From Burkholderiales bacterium (GTDB lineage Bacteria; Pseudomonadota; Gammaproteobacteria; Burkholderiales; Burkholderiaceae_C), in assembly GCA_021414305.1 (NCBI GenBank), contig JAIOOS010000002.1, forward strand, positions 1 to 39,027: a stretch of 39,027 nucleotides of DNA, read 5' to 3'. Below are positions 1 to 9,400 of this stretch, piece by piece. Position 1 is the first letter of the stretch. Each line of letters begins with the position of its first letter. The translations under genes and the position numbers were made by a program. The notes under the pieces were generated by a model. That model was not told the origin of the DNA. It searched no databases and was given only the letters and a program-made list of their open reading frames with translations.

Positions 1-124
1 CGCCGAACAGCTTGCTCAGCACGGTCGTGATCGCCGCCGTCAAGGTCGTCTTGCCATGGTCAACGTGGCCAATCGTCCCCACGTTCACGTGCGGCTTGGT
101 CCGCTCGAATTTGCTCTTTGCCAT
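1..124 (-). CDS. tuf: Elongation factor Tu, N-terminal part (runs off the window)
   Basis: The first 41 codons of elongation factor Tu, the GTPase that delivers aminoacyl-tRNA to the ribosome, are read from an ATG at 124-122. The N-terminus contains [20 protein letters not shown], which holds the G1/P-loop GHVDHGKT that binds the GTP phosphates. A GGAG Shine-Dalgarno lies about 8 bases upstream of the ATG. The gene follows tRNA-Tyr, tRNA-Gly and tRNA-Thr on the same strand, the same type of order as the tufB operon of enterobacteria and many betaproteobacteria, so it is probably co-transcribed with them. The rest of the gene lies beyond base 1. Confidence 0.97.
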   Translation of the reverse strand, partial: MAKSKFERTKPHVNVGTIGHVDHGKTTLTAAITTVLSKLFG

Positions 125-207
125 TTCAGAACTCCGATAAATCCCGCTCTATTCCCAAATCCTTCAAGGGGTCGCTTGCGACCCCGCTGTCCTGTCTGCG
201 CAGCACT

Positions 208-282
<75 letters not shown>

Positions 283-370
283 TTTCCGAACCGGCGCCCA
301 GCGGCGCCTGCCCAGTCGACCTTCAGTTTGAAAAAGGCTCCGCACGCATTGCGCGAAACCCTTGTCGAAC

Positions 371-444
371 TGGAGCGGGAGACGGGAATCGAACCCGCGT
401 CATTAGCTTGGAAGGCTAGGGTTCTACCATTGAACTACTCCCGC
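371..444 (-). tRNA. tRNA-Gly (anticodon TCC)
   Basis: The 74-base minus-strand gene has acceptor strands GCGGGAG and CTCCCGC, discriminator T and an encoded CCA. The anticodon loop CTTCCAA gives TCC, flanked by TAGC and GCTA. The outermost anticodon-stem pair would be C-A, a mismatch compared with the usual T-A or C-G. The T loop GTTCGATTC is normal. It sits between tRNA-Tyr and tRNA-Thr in the tuf operon. Confidence 0.96.
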
Positions 445-519
445 TCGGGAGCCCCGCCACGCCCGTCTTGCGAACGGCACGCGCGAGGAAACTTGAAGCG
501 AAAGACCAGCAGTTTGTCG

Positions 520-605
520 TGGTGGAGGAGGCTGGATTCGAACCAGCGTAGGCGTAAGCCAACAGATTTACAGTCTGCCCCCTTTAGCCACTCGGGCACC
601 CCTCC
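520..605 (-). tRNA. tRNA-Tyr (anticodon GTA)
   Basis: This 86-base class II tRNA on the minus strand has acceptor strands GGAGGGG and CTCCTCC (one G-T wobble), discriminator A and an encoded CCA. The anticodon arm CAGACTGTAAATCTG gives GTA. The long variable arm around TGGCTTACGCCTACG fits tRNA-Tyr. It is the first gene of the tRNA-Tyr-Gly-Thr-tuf unit, starting 15 bases after the ung stop codon. Confidence 0.97.
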
Positions 606-619
606 GAGACGAACCGGTG

Positions 620-650
620 ACTATAGCACGCGGCTGCCCGCTCGTCCGAT
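620..650 (-). promoter_or_regulatory. Probable promoter of the tRNA-Tyr-Gly-Thr-tuf operon
   Basis: On the minus strand a good -10 hexamer, TATAGT, occupies 625-620 and overlaps the TAG stop codon of ung. It is followed by a GC-rich discriminator (CACCGG), as seen at stable-RNA promoters, and the tRNA-Tyr 5' end is about 15 bases downstream of it. No good -35 is visible; the nearest candidate (TCGGAC, 18-base spacer) is weak. The call is an inference from motif and position. Confidence 0.5.
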
Positions 651-1307
651 GGCCCACCAGTCGACGAGGTCGGCAGTGGCTTCGAAATGGCTGCCCTCGG
701 CCATGAAGGTCCGCTGGAAGTCGTAGGAGGGGTGGCGCGTCAGCAAGGCGGGCGCGGGACCCGGAGCTGCGGCGGACCAGAAGCTCTGCGCCTTGCTGCC
801 CCACAAGAGGAAGGTCGGCGGAGACCCTCTTCTGGACAGAACTTGAACCATCTCGATAGTGAGCGCCTGCCAACCACAGTCCATATGACTGCCCGTGGCG
901 CCCACTTCGACCGTCAGCACCGGGTTGAGCAGGAGCACGCCGCGGCGCGCCCAGGCGTCGAGCTTCCAGACTTCCGGGGGCCGAAAGGCGCCAGGACGGT
1001 CGGCGGCCAGCACCTCGAACACGCGCGCGAGCGAGCGCGGCCGGCCCTTGCCCGCGGAGAAGGCCAGACCATCGGCGTGGCCGGCGGTCGGATACGGGTC
1101 CTGGCCGATGACTACCACCTTCACCTCGTCGGGCGCGACCAGGCGCAGCGCGCGAAAGGGATCGTCGGGAGCGATCGGCCGGTCGCCTGAAACCGCCTCG
1201 ATGCAACGCCGGACCGCGTCGAGCCGCTCGCGCGTCCAGCCCGGCAGCACGGCGGCCCACGCCGGCGGCAGCGACGCGAACGCCGCCTCGAGATCGGAAG
1301 CCTTCAT
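621..1307 (-). CDS. ung: Uracil-DNA glycosylase (family 1, divergent motifs)
   Basis: The 228-residue protein would excise uracil from DNA in base-excision repair. The water-activating loop reads GQDPYP at residues 68-73, keeping the catalytic Asp (D70) but with Pro where the family normally has His. The middle motif is [11 protein letters not shown], close to the usual LLNxxLTV. The HPS loop (H192-P-S) is followed by YDF rather than the common PLS. The start is the ATG at 1307, which overlaps the trpC stop in an ATGA, so ung is translationally coupled at the end of the trp gene cluster. The adjacency trpC-ung is familiar in betaproteobacteria. The family is secure; the altered motifs leave room for a specialised subgroup. 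Confidence 0.9.
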   Translation of the reverse strand: MKASDLEAAFASLPPAWAAVLPGWTRERLDAVRRCIEAVSGDRPIAPDDPFRALRLVAPDEVKVVVIGQDPYPTAGHADGLAFSAGKGRPRSLARVFEVLAADRPGAFRPPEVWKLDAWARRGVLLLNPVLTVEVGATGSHMDCGWQALTIEMVQVLSRRGSPPTFLLWGSKAQSFWSAAAPGPAPALLTRHPSYDFQRTFMAEGSHFEATADLVDWWAIGRAGSRVL

Positions 1308-2092
1308 CCGAGCAGGCTGGCGAGCGCCACGCCCGGGTCGGGCGCGCGCATGAACGCCTCGCCAACGAGGAAGGCGTGCACGCCGGCGCCGCGCAGCCGC
1401 GCGATGTCGGCCGGCGAATGGATGCCGCTTTCGCTCACGACCAGCCGTTCCGCAGGCACTCGCGGCAGCATCGCCAGCGTCGTCTCGAGCGACACCTCGA
1501 AGCTGCGCAGGTTGCGGTTGTTGATGCCGACGAGTGGCGTGTGCAGCTTCAAGGCGCGATCGAGCTCGGCGTCGTCGTGCACCTCGACCAGCACCGACAT
1601 GCCGAGTGCCGTGGCGGTCGCCTCGAACTCGGCGAGCTCGGCGTCGCCCAGGATCGCGGCGATCAGGAGGATGCAGTCGGCCCCCATCGCCCGCGCCTCG
1701 AACAACTGGTACGAATCGATCATGAAGTCCTTGCGCAGGACCGGCAGCGCGCATGCCGCCCGCGCCGCCTCGAGCGCGGCGCGCGAGCCCTGGAAGAAGC
1801 GCTCGTCGGTGAGCACGCTCAGCGCGGCCGCGCCATGCTTCTCGTAGCTCGTCGCAATCTCGGCCGGCCGGAAGTCGGCGCGCAGCACGCCCTTGCTCGG
1901 GCTCGCCTTCTTCACCTCGGCGATCACCGCGCCACCGCGCTCCGCCACCGCGCGACGCAGGCCGGCGACGAAATCGCGCTGCCCGCCCCGCGCCTCGGCC
2001 TCGCGGCGCAGCGACGGCAGGTCGCGGCCCGCCCGCGCCGCCGCCACTTCCTCGCGCTTGACCGCGACGATCTTCTGCAGGATGTCGCTCAC
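1304..2092 (-). CDS. trpC: Indole-3-glycerol-phosphate synthase
   Basis: This 262-residue TIM-barrel enzyme converts carboxyphenylaminodeoxyribulose phosphate to indole-3-glycerol phosphate, the fourth step of tryptophan synthesis. Visible signatures are [12 protein letters not shown] (to residue 68, active-site Lys), [45 protein letters not shown] and VSESGI near the C-terminus. It is monofunctional, with no PRAI (TrpF) domain. The gene starts 4 bases after trpD stops, and its own stop overlaps the ung start, so it sits inside the operon. Confidence 0.98.
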   Translation of the reverse strand: MSDILQKIVAVKREEVAAARAGRDLPSLRREAEARGGQRDFVAGLRRAVAERGGAVIAEVKKASPSKGVLRADFRPAEIATSYEKHGAAALSVLTDERFFQGSRAALEAARAACALPVLRKDFMIDSYQLFEARAMGADCILLIAAILGDAELAEFEATATALGMSVLVEVHDDAELDRALKLHTPLVGINNRNLRSFEVSLETTLAMLPRVPAERLVVSESGIHSPADIARLRGAGVHAFLVGEAFMRAPDPGVALASLLG

Positions 2093-2096
2093 TCGC

Positions 2097-3128
2097 TCAG
2101 CTCCGCGGCTTGCTCGCGAAGGCGAGGAACTCGTCTAGCTTGGCGCGCGCCCGGCCGTCGGTGATCGCCTTCTTCGACAGGGCCACGCCGTCGGCGATGC
2201 TCGTCGCGACGTTCGCCGCATACAGCGCCGCGCCGGCGTTGAAGACGACGATGTCGCGCGCCGGCCCCGGCTCGTCGGCGAGCACCGCCTCGAGCATCGC
2301 CTTCGACTGCGCCGGCGTCTCCACCCGAAGCGCGCGATTGCTCGCCATCGTGAAGCCGAAATCCTCGGGATGGATCTCGTACTCCTGGATGCCGCCGTCC
2401 TTGAGCTCGCCGACCAGGGTGGCCGCGCCGAGCGACACCTCGTCCATGCCGTCGCGGCCGTAGACGACCACCGCGTGCTCGGCGCCGAGCCGCTGCAGCG
2501 CCCGCACCTGGATGCCGACCAGGTCGGGATGGAACACGCCCATCAGGATGTTGGGCGCGTCGGCCGGGTTGGTGAGCGGGCCCAGGATGTTGAAGATCGT
2601 GCGCACGCCGAGCTCGCGCCGCACCGGCGCCACGTTCTTCATCGCCGGGTGATGGTTGGGCGCGAACATGAAGCCGATGCCGGTCGCCTCGATCGAGGCG
2701 GCCACCTCGGCCGGCGTCAGGTTCAGCGGCAGGCCGAGCGCCTCCAGCACGTCGGCGCTCCCCGACTTGCTGCTGACGCTGCGGTTGCCGTGCTTGCTGA
2801 CGCGCGCGCCGCAGGCGGCGGCGACGAACATGCTGCAGGTCGAGATGTTGAAGGTGTGCGAGCCGTCGCCGCCGGTGCCGACGATGTCGACCAGATGGGT
2901 GCGGTCCTTCACCTCCACCTTCGACGAGAACTCGCGCATCACCTGCGCCGCGGCGGTGATCTCGCCGATCGTCTCCTTCTTGACGCGCAGGCCGACCAGC
3001 ACCGCGGCCATCATTACCGGCGACATCTCGCCGCTCATGATGCGCCGCACCAGCGAGAGCATCTCGTCGTGGAAGATCTCGCGGTGGTCGATGGTTCGCG
3101 CCAGGGCGTCGGTGTTGGTGATCGGCAT
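2097..3128 (-). CDS. trpD: Anthranilate phosphoribosyltransferase
   Basis: The 343-residue enzyme transfers the phosphoribosyl group of PRPP to anthranilate. The PRPP-binding motif [14 protein letters not shown] is present, as are [21 protein letters not shown] and the [12 protein letters not shown] and [13 protein letters not shown] blocks of the family. The ATG at 3128 is preferred over an in-frame ATG 75 bases upstream because GGAGG lies 8 bases before it and because the upstream one would overlap the ltaE coding end. The spacing to ltaE is 19 bases. Confidence 0.98.
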   Translation of the reverse strand: MPITNTDALARTIDHREIFHDEMLSLVRRIMSGEMSPVMMAAVLVGLRVKKETIGEITAAAQVMREFSSKVEVKDRTHLVDIVGTGGDGSHTFNISTCSMFVAAACGARVSKHGNRSVSSKSGSADVLEALGLPLNLTPAEVAASIEATGIGFMFAPNHHPAMKNVAPVRRELGVRTIFNILGPLTNPADAPNILMGVFHPDLVGIQVRALQRLGAEHAVVVYGRDGMDEVSLGAATLVGELKDGGIQEYEIHPEDFGFTMASNRALRVETPAQSKAMLEAVLADEPGPARDIVVFNAGAALYAANVATSIADGVALSKKAITDGRARAKLDEFLAFASKPRS

Positions 3129-3147
3129 GAAGGCCTCCGCGATCGTT

Positions 3148-4158
3148 TCAGTGAACAAGGTAGTCGCGCATCGCGGCGATGGCGCGATCCACGCCTTCGG
3201 CATCGACGTCGAGGTGGGTGACGAAGCGCAGGCGATAGAGGCCCGTCGCCAGCACGCCCCGCGACTTCAGGTGCTCCATGAGGCCGGCCGCGCGCTCGCC
3301 CTGCAGGTCGGCGAAGAGGATGTTGGTCTGCGGCGTCTCGACCGTCAGGCCGGGCAGGCCCTGCAGGCCCGCGGCGAGGCGCGCCGCGAGCGCGTGGTCC
3401 TGGGCGAGCCGCTCGACATGGTGGTCGAGCGCGTACAGGGCCGCGGCAGCGACCACGCCCGCCTGGCGCATGCCGCCGCCGACCATCTTGCGCCAGCGGT
3501 GCGCCGCGGCGATGAATTCCTTCGAGCCGACCAGCGCCGAGCCGACCGGCGCACCGAGGCCCTTGGAGAAGCAGACCGAGACGCTGTCGAACGGGGCGGC
3601 GATCTCGCTCGCCGGCACGCCGAGCTTGACCGCGGCGTTGAAGAGGCGCGCGCCGTCGAGATGCGTCGCCAGACCGCGCCGCCGCGCCAGCGCGGTGGCG
3701 GCTTGCAGGTAGTCGATCGGCAGCACCTTGCCACCAATCGTGTTCTCGAGGCAGAGCAGGCGGCTCCTGGCGAAATGCGCGTCGTTCGGCTTGATCGCCG
3801 CCTCGATCCGCTCCAGCGCCAGCCGGCCGTCGGCCTCGTGCTCCAGCGGCTGCGGCTGCACGCTGCCGAGCACGGCCGCGCCGCCGCCTTCCCAGCGGTA
3901 GGTGTGCGCCATCTGCCCGACGATGTATTCGTCGCCGCGGCCGCAGTGGCTCATGATCGCCACCAGGTTGCCCTGCGTGCCGCTGGCGACGTAGAGCGCC
4001 GCCTCCTTGCCGAGCATCGCGGCGATCTTCTCCTGCAGGGCATTGACGCTGGGGTCGTCGCCGAAGACGTCGTCGCCGACCGGCGCGGTCGCCATGTGGG
4101 CGCGCATCGCCGGGGTCGGCCGGGTCACGGTGTCGCTGCGAAGATCGACCAAGTTCAT
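3148..4158 (-). CDS. ltaE: Low-specificity L-threonine aldolase inserted in the trp operon
   Basis: The 336-residue PLP enzyme of fold type I would cleave L-threonine and L-allo-threonine to glycine and acetaldehyde. Signatures are [15 protein letters not shown] at the N-terminus, ASGTQGN (59-63), [14 protein letters not shown] (166-171) and [14 protein letters not shown] with the Schiff-base Lys at K199. The length is normal for the family. The gene overlaps the trpG stop by an ATGA, so it is translationally coupled to trpG and followed by trpD. This position is not part of the usual trpE-G-D-C order. A link to tryptophan supply, for example via serine/glycine balance, is only an inference. 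Confidence 0.93.
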   Translation of the reverse strand: MNLVDLRSDTVTRPTPAMRAHMATAPVGDDVFGDDPSVNALQEKIAAMLGKEAALYVASGTQGNLVAIMSHCGRGDEYIVGQMAHTYRWEGGGAAVLGSVQPQPLEHEADGRLALERIEAAIKPNDAHFARSRLLCLENTIGGKVLPIDYLQAATALARRRGLATHLDGARLFNAAVKLGVPASEIAAPFDSVSVCFSKGLGAPVGSALVGSKEFIAAAHRWRKMVGGGMRQAGVVAAAALYALDHHVERLAQDHALAARLAAGLQGLPGLTVETPQTNILFADLQGERAAGLMEHLKSRGVLATGLYRLRFVTHLDVDAEGVDRAIAAMRDYLVH

Positions 4159-4742
4159 TGCAGGGCGTCCATGAAGTTCTTGAGCAGGGCATGGCCGTGC
4201 TCGGTGAGGATGGATTCCGGGTGGAACTGCACGCCTTCGAGCGGCGTGCGGCTGCCGGCGAGCGCACGATGGCGCACGCCCATGATCTCACCGTCGCTGG
4301 CGGTCGAGGTCACGTCCAGCGCCGTCGGCAGGCTTGCCCGCTCGATCGCCAGCGAGTGGTAGCGCACCACCGAGAAGCGGCCGGGCAGGCCGGCGTAGAC
4401 GCCGCGGCCGTCGTGCGCCACGTCGTCGACCTTGCCGTGCATCAGGCGCGCGGCGCGCACCACCTTGCCGCCGAGCGCCGCGCCGATCGCCTGGTGCCCG
4501 AGACAGACGCCGAGGATCGGGAGCTTGCCCGCAAGCTCCCGGATCGCCGGCACGCACACGCCCGCCTCGGCCGGCGTGCACGGGCCGGGCGAGAGCACGA
4601 GCGCGTCGGGCGCGAGCGCGGCGATGCCGGCGACGTCGATTTCGTCGTTGCGCAGCACCTGCACCTCGGCGCCGAGCTCGCCGAAGTACTGCACCAGGTT
4701 GAAGGTGAAGCTGTCGTAGTTGTCGATCATGAGGAGCTTCAT
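4155..4742 (-). CDS. trpG: Anthranilate synthase component II (glutamine amidotransferase)
   Basis: The 195-residue class I glutaminase subunit supplies ammonia to TrpE. It opens with [20 protein letters not shown], carries the LSPGPCTP loop, the nucleophile C80 in GVCLGHQ and the catalytic pair H174 and E176 in QFHPES. One base separates its ATG from the trpE stop. In some bacteria the same subunit also serves p-aminobenzoate synthase; no pabB is visible here. Confidence 0.98.
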   Translation of the reverse strand: MKLLMIDNYDSFTFNLVQYFGELGAEVQVLRNDEIDVAGIAALAPDALVLSPGPCTPAEAGVCVPAIRELAGKLPILGVCLGHQAIGAALGGKVVRAARLMHGKVDDVAHDGRGVYAGLPGRFSVVRYHSLAIERASLPTALDVTSTASDGEIMGVRHRALAGSRTPLEGVQFHPESILTEHGHALLKNFMDALQ

Positions 4743-4743
4743 C

Positions 4744-6222
4744 TCAGAACCCCTCTTCCACGAGCTCGGCCGCGCGGATCAGCGCCCGCGCCTTGGCCTC
4801 GGTTTCCTGCCATTCGAGCTCGGGCACCGAGTCGGCGACGACGCCAGCCGCCGCCTGCACGTACAGCACCTGGTCCTTGACGATGCCGGTGCGGATCGCG
4901 ATCGCCACGTCCATGTCGCCGGCGAAGCTGAGGTAGCCGCAGGCGCCACCGTAGAGGCCGCGCTTCACGGGCTCGAGCTCGTCGATGATCTCCATCGCGC
5001 GGATCTTCGGAGCGCCGGTCAGGGTGCCCGCCGGGAAGGTCGCACGCAGCACGTCGAGATTGGTCATGCCCTCCTTCAGCAGACCCTCGACGTTGCTGAC
5101 GATGTGCATCACGTGCGAGTAGCGCTCGACGGCGAAGGCCTCGGTCACCTTGACGCTGCCGGTCCGGGCGATCCGGCCGATGTCGTTTCGCGCCAGGTCG
5201 ATCAGCATCAGGTGCTCGGCGCGCTCCTTCGGGTCGCCGACGAGTTCGGCCTCGAGCGCCTTGTCCTGCTCGGGCGTCGCGCCGCGCGGCCGCGTTCCGG
5301 CGAGCGGGCGGATCGTCACCTTGTCGCCGGCCGGCGTGTGCTCCTGGCGGACCAGGATCTCGGGCGAGGCGCCGATCACCTGGAACTCGCCGAAGTCGTA
5401 GAAGAACATGTACGGCGAGGGGTTGAGCGAGCGCAGCGCCCGGTAGAGGCTCAGCGGCGACTCGGTGTAGCGCTTCTTCAGCCGCTGACCGATCTGCACC
5501 TGCATCATGTCGCCGGCGGCGACGTACTCCTTGGCGCGATGCACCGCCTTCAGGTAGTCGGCCTTGGCGAACTCTCGCTCCACCGGCAGGGCGGCGCCGC
5601 GACGCACCGCCGGCGCGGTGACGCCGGTGTTCAGCTTGTCGGTCAGCTCGGCGAGCCGACGGCGGGCCCGGAACCACGCCTCGGGCGTGGTCGGATCGGC
5701 GTAGACGATCAGGTAGAGACGCCCCGACAGGTTGTCGATGACGGCGAGCTCCTCGCATTGCAGCAGCAGGATGTCGGGCGTGTCGATGCCGCCTGGCTTC
5801 CAGGTCTTGGCCAGTCGCGGCTCGATGTAGCGCACCGTGTCGTAGCCGAAGTAGCCCGCCAGGCCGCCGCAGAAGCGCGGCAGCCCGGGGCGCAGCGCCA
5901 CCCGGAAGCGCGCCTGCCACTCGGCGATGAAGTCGAGCGGGTTGCCCTCGTCGGTCTCGACGACGACGCCGTCGGTCACGACCTCGGTGCGAAACCCGTT
6001 GGCGCGAAGCAGCGTCTTCGCCGGCAGGCCGATGAACGAGTAGCGGCCGAAGCGCTCGCCGCCCACCACCGACTCGAGCAGGAAGCTCGAGCCGGCGTGC
6101 TCGGTGCCCACCAGCTTCAGGTAGAGCGACAGCGGCGTCTCGAGGTCGGCGAACGCCTCGGCGATCAGCGGAATGCGGTTGAAGCCCTGCTGCGCAAGGC
6201 TCTTGAATTCGATTTCGGTCAT
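4744..6222 (-). CDS. trpE: Anthranilate synthase component I
   Basis: The 492-residue subunit converts chorismate to anthranilate, the committed step of tryptophan synthesis. The N-terminal LLES motif with the downstream RYSFIG, the tryptophan feedback-binding element, is present near residue 50. The chorismate-binding domain shows [47 protein letters not shown] and RTGIV. It is the first structural gene of the trp unit; the ATG at 6222 is preceded by a leader of about 270 bases with two hairpins. The phosphoglycolate phosphatase gene (gph), often found upstream in betaproteobacteria, is absent here. Confidence 0.98.
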   Translation of the reverse strand: MTEIEFKSLAQQGFNRIPLIAEAFADLETPLSLYLKLVGTEHAGSSFLLESVVGGERFGRYSFIGLPAKTLLRANGFRTEVVTDGVVVETDEGNPLDFIAEWQARFRVALRPGLPRFCGGLAGYFGYDTVRYIEPRLAKTWKPGGIDTPDILLLQCEELAVIDNLSGRLYLIVYADPTTPEAWFRARRRLAELTDKLNTGVTAPAVRRGAALPVEREFAKADYLKAVHRAKEYVAAGDMMQVQIGQRLKKRYTESPLSLYRALRSLNPSPYMFFYDFGEFQVIGASPEILVRQEHTPAGDKVTIRPLAGTRPRGATPEQDKALEAELVGDPKERAEHLMLIDLARNDIGRIARTGSVKVTEAFAVERYSHVMHIVSNVEGLLKEGMTNLDVLRATFPAGTLTGAPKIRAMEIIDELEPVKRGLYGGACGYLSFAGDMDVAIAIRTGIVKDQVLYVQAAAGVVADSVPELEWQETEAKARALIRAAELVEEGF

Positions 6223-6263
6223 GGTCGTCGCGCCCGGCGGCGAAGCACGGGGCTTGGGGTCAA

Positions 6264-6285
6264 CCGCCGGCCGGAGGGCCGGCGG
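6264..6285 (-). promoter_or_regulatory. Perfect 9-bp stem-loop in the trpE leader
   Basis: The arms CCGCCGGCC (6264-6272) and GGCCGGCGG (6277-6285) are perfectly complementary with a 4-base loop. On the minus-strand transcript it lies about 42 bases before the trpE start. No run of U follows it, so it is not a textbook intrinsic terminator. It could be part of a trp leader, a terminator of the upstream oxidoreductase transcript that works without a U-tract, or simple GC-rich structure. Confidence 0.4.
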
Positions 6286-6306
6286 AGATCGTCGAGGCGG
6301 GGAATC

Positions 6307-6326
6307 GGCGGGTCGCGGGACCCGCC
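6307..6326 (-). promoter_or_regulatory. Second stem-loop in the trpE leader
   Basis: The arms GGCGGGTC (6307-6314) and GACCCGCC (6319-6326) form a perfect 8-bp stem around a 4-base loop. It stands 21 bases upstream (on the transcript) of the 9-bp stem-loop and downstream of the short Trp-containing ORF. The pair could be alternate structures of an attenuator, but no poly-U segment is seen. Confidence 0.35.
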
Positions 6327-6368
6327 CTGCTCAGCCGGCGGCCGCGGCGTGCGGTACCGGGGCCGCGG

Positions 6369-6455
6369 TCAGCGGCGGCCAGCGCTCGGGCAGCGGCGCC
6401 AGGGCCAGGCTCCCCGGTCCGCGGACCTGACGGCAATCGACAGCGATGCGACCAT
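6369..6455 (-). CDS. Candidate trp leader peptide (28 codons, two Trp codons)
   Basis: A short ORF on the minus strand starts at the ATG at 6455-6453 and ends at TGA 6371-6369. Residues 16-21 read AWPWRR, giving two tryptophan codons separated by one codon (W17 and W19). No larger gene occupies this interval. A -10-like TACACT (6467-6462) stands 6 bases before the ATG, which would give a leaderless or nearly leaderless message. Trp codons are rare in such a short random GC-rich ORF, and the position before trpE fits an attenuation leader. The lack of a Shine-Dalgarno and of a U-tract terminator keeps this uncertain. Confidence 0.35.
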   Translation of the reverse strand: MVASLSIAVRSADRGAWPWRRCPSAGRR

Positions 6456-6461
6456 CGCAAA

Positions 6462-6467
6462 AGTGTA
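6462..6467 (-). promoter_or_regulatory. Possible -10 element of the trp operon
   Basis: TACACT on the minus strand is close to the -10 consensus and lies 25 bases after the stop of the upstream oxidoreductase gene and 6 bases before the candidate leader ATG. No convincing -35 sits at 16-18 bases upstream, where the sequence is GC-rich. Confidence 0.3.
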
Positions 6468-6491
6468 GCAGCGGGATTCCGTCTCCCGGGT

Positions 6492-9400
6492 TCAGGCCGA
6501 GGTGACCGGAATCCCCCGGAACTGCCCGGCCACCGCCGGCCCGCTCGGGCGCGGATAGCGCTGCGGATCGAAGCGGTTGAGCAGCTCCTTCTCGCGCGCC
6601 CGGGCGATCGCCAGGCTGGCGAGCTTGACGTGACCGTAGCCGCGGATCGAGCCGGGCACGTTGGCGATCGCGACCGCGACCGCCGTCTTCTCGGCGGCGA
6701 GGCCAGCCAGCAGCTCGGCCACGCGCGCTTCGTACTCCGCGATCAGCTGGCGCTCGAGCTTGCGTTCTTCCGTTCGGCCGAACGGATCGAACGCCGTGCC
6801 GCGCAGCGCCTTGCCGCGTCGCAGCAGCTTGAGCAGCGGGAACATCCACGGCCCGAAGCGGCGCTTCTTCGGCAGCGCCGCACGGCCCTCGCCCTTGGGC
6901 TTCACCAGCGCCGGCGGCGCCATGTAGAACTCGAGCGTCGGCTTGCCTTCGAACTGCTCGGCGATGCGCTTCTCGAACTCGCCGTCGGTGTAGAGGCGGG
7001 CGACCTCGTACTCGTCCTTGTAGGCCATCAGCTTGCGCAGCTGGGTCGCGACGGCGCGCGTCAGCGGCAGGTCACCAGCAGAGCCGCTCACCGACTCCTC
7101 GCGGGCGCGAACGGTCGCGACCTGGCGCCGATAGCGCTCGGCGTAGGCGGGACCCTGGTAGCCGACGAGGAAACGCGCCGAGCGCTCGACCAGCTCGTCG
7201 AGCGTCTCCGCATGCCGCGACGCCGGGTCAGGCTCGTGCAGCAGCTCGCGGCAGGCGACCGGGTCGGCAGCGGCGAGCCGGCCGAGCGAGAACGCCGCCT
7301 TGTTGCTCTCGACCGCGACGCCGTTGAGCTCGATCGCCCTCTGCATCGCCGCCAGGCCCACCGGCACCAGCCCGCGCTGCCACGCGTAGCCCATGGCGAC
7401 GATGTTCGAGACGATGGTGTCGCCGAGGAAGTCTGCGGCCACTGTCTGCGCGTCCATCGTCTCGACGCGCTCCTCACCGGCGGCGAACTCGAGCTTCTCG
7501 AGCAGGGCGTCGACCTTGAGGCTCGCATCGGGATTCGAGAGCGATTCGGCGACCGGGATCTCGTGCGTGTTGGCGAGCACGCGGGTGCGGCCGCGGCGCA
7601 CCGTCTGCAGCGCGTCGGCGGAAGCGGCGACGACGATGTCGCAGGCGAGCACCGCGTCGGCCTGCTGCGCGTCGATGCGCACCTGGTTCAACGCCGCCGG
7701 ATCCTTGGCCAGGCGCACGAACGAGAGCACCGAGCCGCCCTTCTGCGCGAAGCCCATGAAGTCGAGCACGCTCGCGGCGTGGCCCTCGAGGTGCGCCGCC
7801 ATCGCGATGACCGCGCCGACGGTGACGACGCCGGTGCCGCCGACGCCGGTGACGAGCAGGTCGTACGGCCCGGTCCAGGCGTGCACCGCCGGCAAGGGCA
7901 GCTTCTCGATCAAGGTCGCGAAGCGCTCCTTGCCCGGGCCGGCGAGCGCGCCGGTCCGCTTCCTCAGGCTGCCGCCGACCACCCCGACGAAGCTCGGGCA
8001 GAAGCCGTTGGCGCAGGAATAGTCCTTGTTGCAGCTCGACTGGTCGATCTTGCGCTTGCGACCGAGCTCGGTCTCGAGCGGCACGACGGCGACGCAGTTC
8101 GACTGCACCGAACAATCGCCGCAGCCTTCGCAGACGCGTTCGTTGATGAACAGGCGCCGCGCCGGATCGACCAGCTCGCCCTTCTTCCGGCGCCTGCGCT
8201 TCTCGGCCGCGCAGGTCTGCTCGTAGATCAGCACGGTCACGCCCTTCAGCTCGCGCAGCTGGCGCTGCACCGCGTCGAGCTGGCCGCGCTCGTGGAACTC
8301 GGTCCCGGCGGGAAAGCGGTCGTGGATCCGGTCGTACTTCGAGATGTCGTCGGAAAGCACGACCACCTTGGTCGCCCCCTCGGCCTCGACCTGGCGAGCG
8401 ATGCCGTCGACGGAGATGATGCCGTCGACCGGCTGGCCGCCGGTCATCGCCACCGCGTCGTTGAAAAGGATCTTGTAGGTGATGTTGGTCCGGGCGGCGA
8501 TCGCCTGGCGGATCGCCAGGTAGCCGGAGTGGTAGTAGGTTCCGTCGCCCAGGTTCTGGAAGACGTGCGGCACCTTGGTGAACATCGCGTGCGAGACCCA
8601 GTCGACACCCTCGCCGCCCATCTGGATCAGGCCTTCGGTGTCGCGGTCCATCCACGAAGCCATGAAGTGGCAGCCGATGCCCGCCTGCGCGCGCGAGCCT
8701 TCGGGTACCTTGGTCGAGGTGTTGTGCGGGCAGCCGGCGCAGAAGTAGGGCAGGCGCTTGACCGAGTCGCCGACGTTGGAGAGGAGCTGCGGCACGGTGA
8801 AGTCGACCACCAGGTGGCGCCGGTCGAGCTGCGGGAAGCGCGCCGCCAGCCAGTTGGCGACGATCTCGATCAGGCGCGAGGGCCGCAGCTCGCCGAGCTC
8901 GGAGACCAGCGGATTTCCGACGGCGTCGCGCTTGCCGACGATCGCCGGCCGCACGGCGGCGTTGTAGAACTGGTCGCGCATCTGCGTCTCGACCACCGCG
9001 CCCTTTTCCTCGACCACGAGGATCTCGGAGAGGCCTTCGGCGAAGCTCGCGATCCGGGTCGGCTCGAGCGGGTACGAGAGGCCGACCTTGTACAGCCGCA
9101 CGCCCGCTTCGGCGAGCGCGGCGAGCGAGACGTCGAGCCGGCGGAACACCTCGAGCAGGTCGAGATGCGCCTTGCCGCAGGTGACGATGCCGACGGTCGC
9201 GCGCGCCGACTCCACGACCTGCCGGTCCAGTGAATTGACCTTGGCGAATGCGCGTACCGCATCCAGCTTGGCATGCAGCCGCTGCTCGATCTTCAGCGAA
9301 GGCAGGTCGGGCCAGCGGTAGTGCAGCCCGTCGGCGGGGCGCACGAACCCCGTCGCCGCCTCGACCTCCGCGCCGCTCTTCCAGGCAGCGACGCGCTCGT

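Noticed and set aside
3129..3203. Longer trpD with an upstream in-frame ATG at 3203
   Set aside because: It would overlap the ltaE coding end and adds residues without family match, while the ATG at 3128 has a strong GGAGG.
6630..9233. An 867-codon open frame on the plus strand opposite the first oxidoreductase gene
   Set aside because: Low-complexity composition, no recognisable motif, and the minus strand encodes a clear enzyme.
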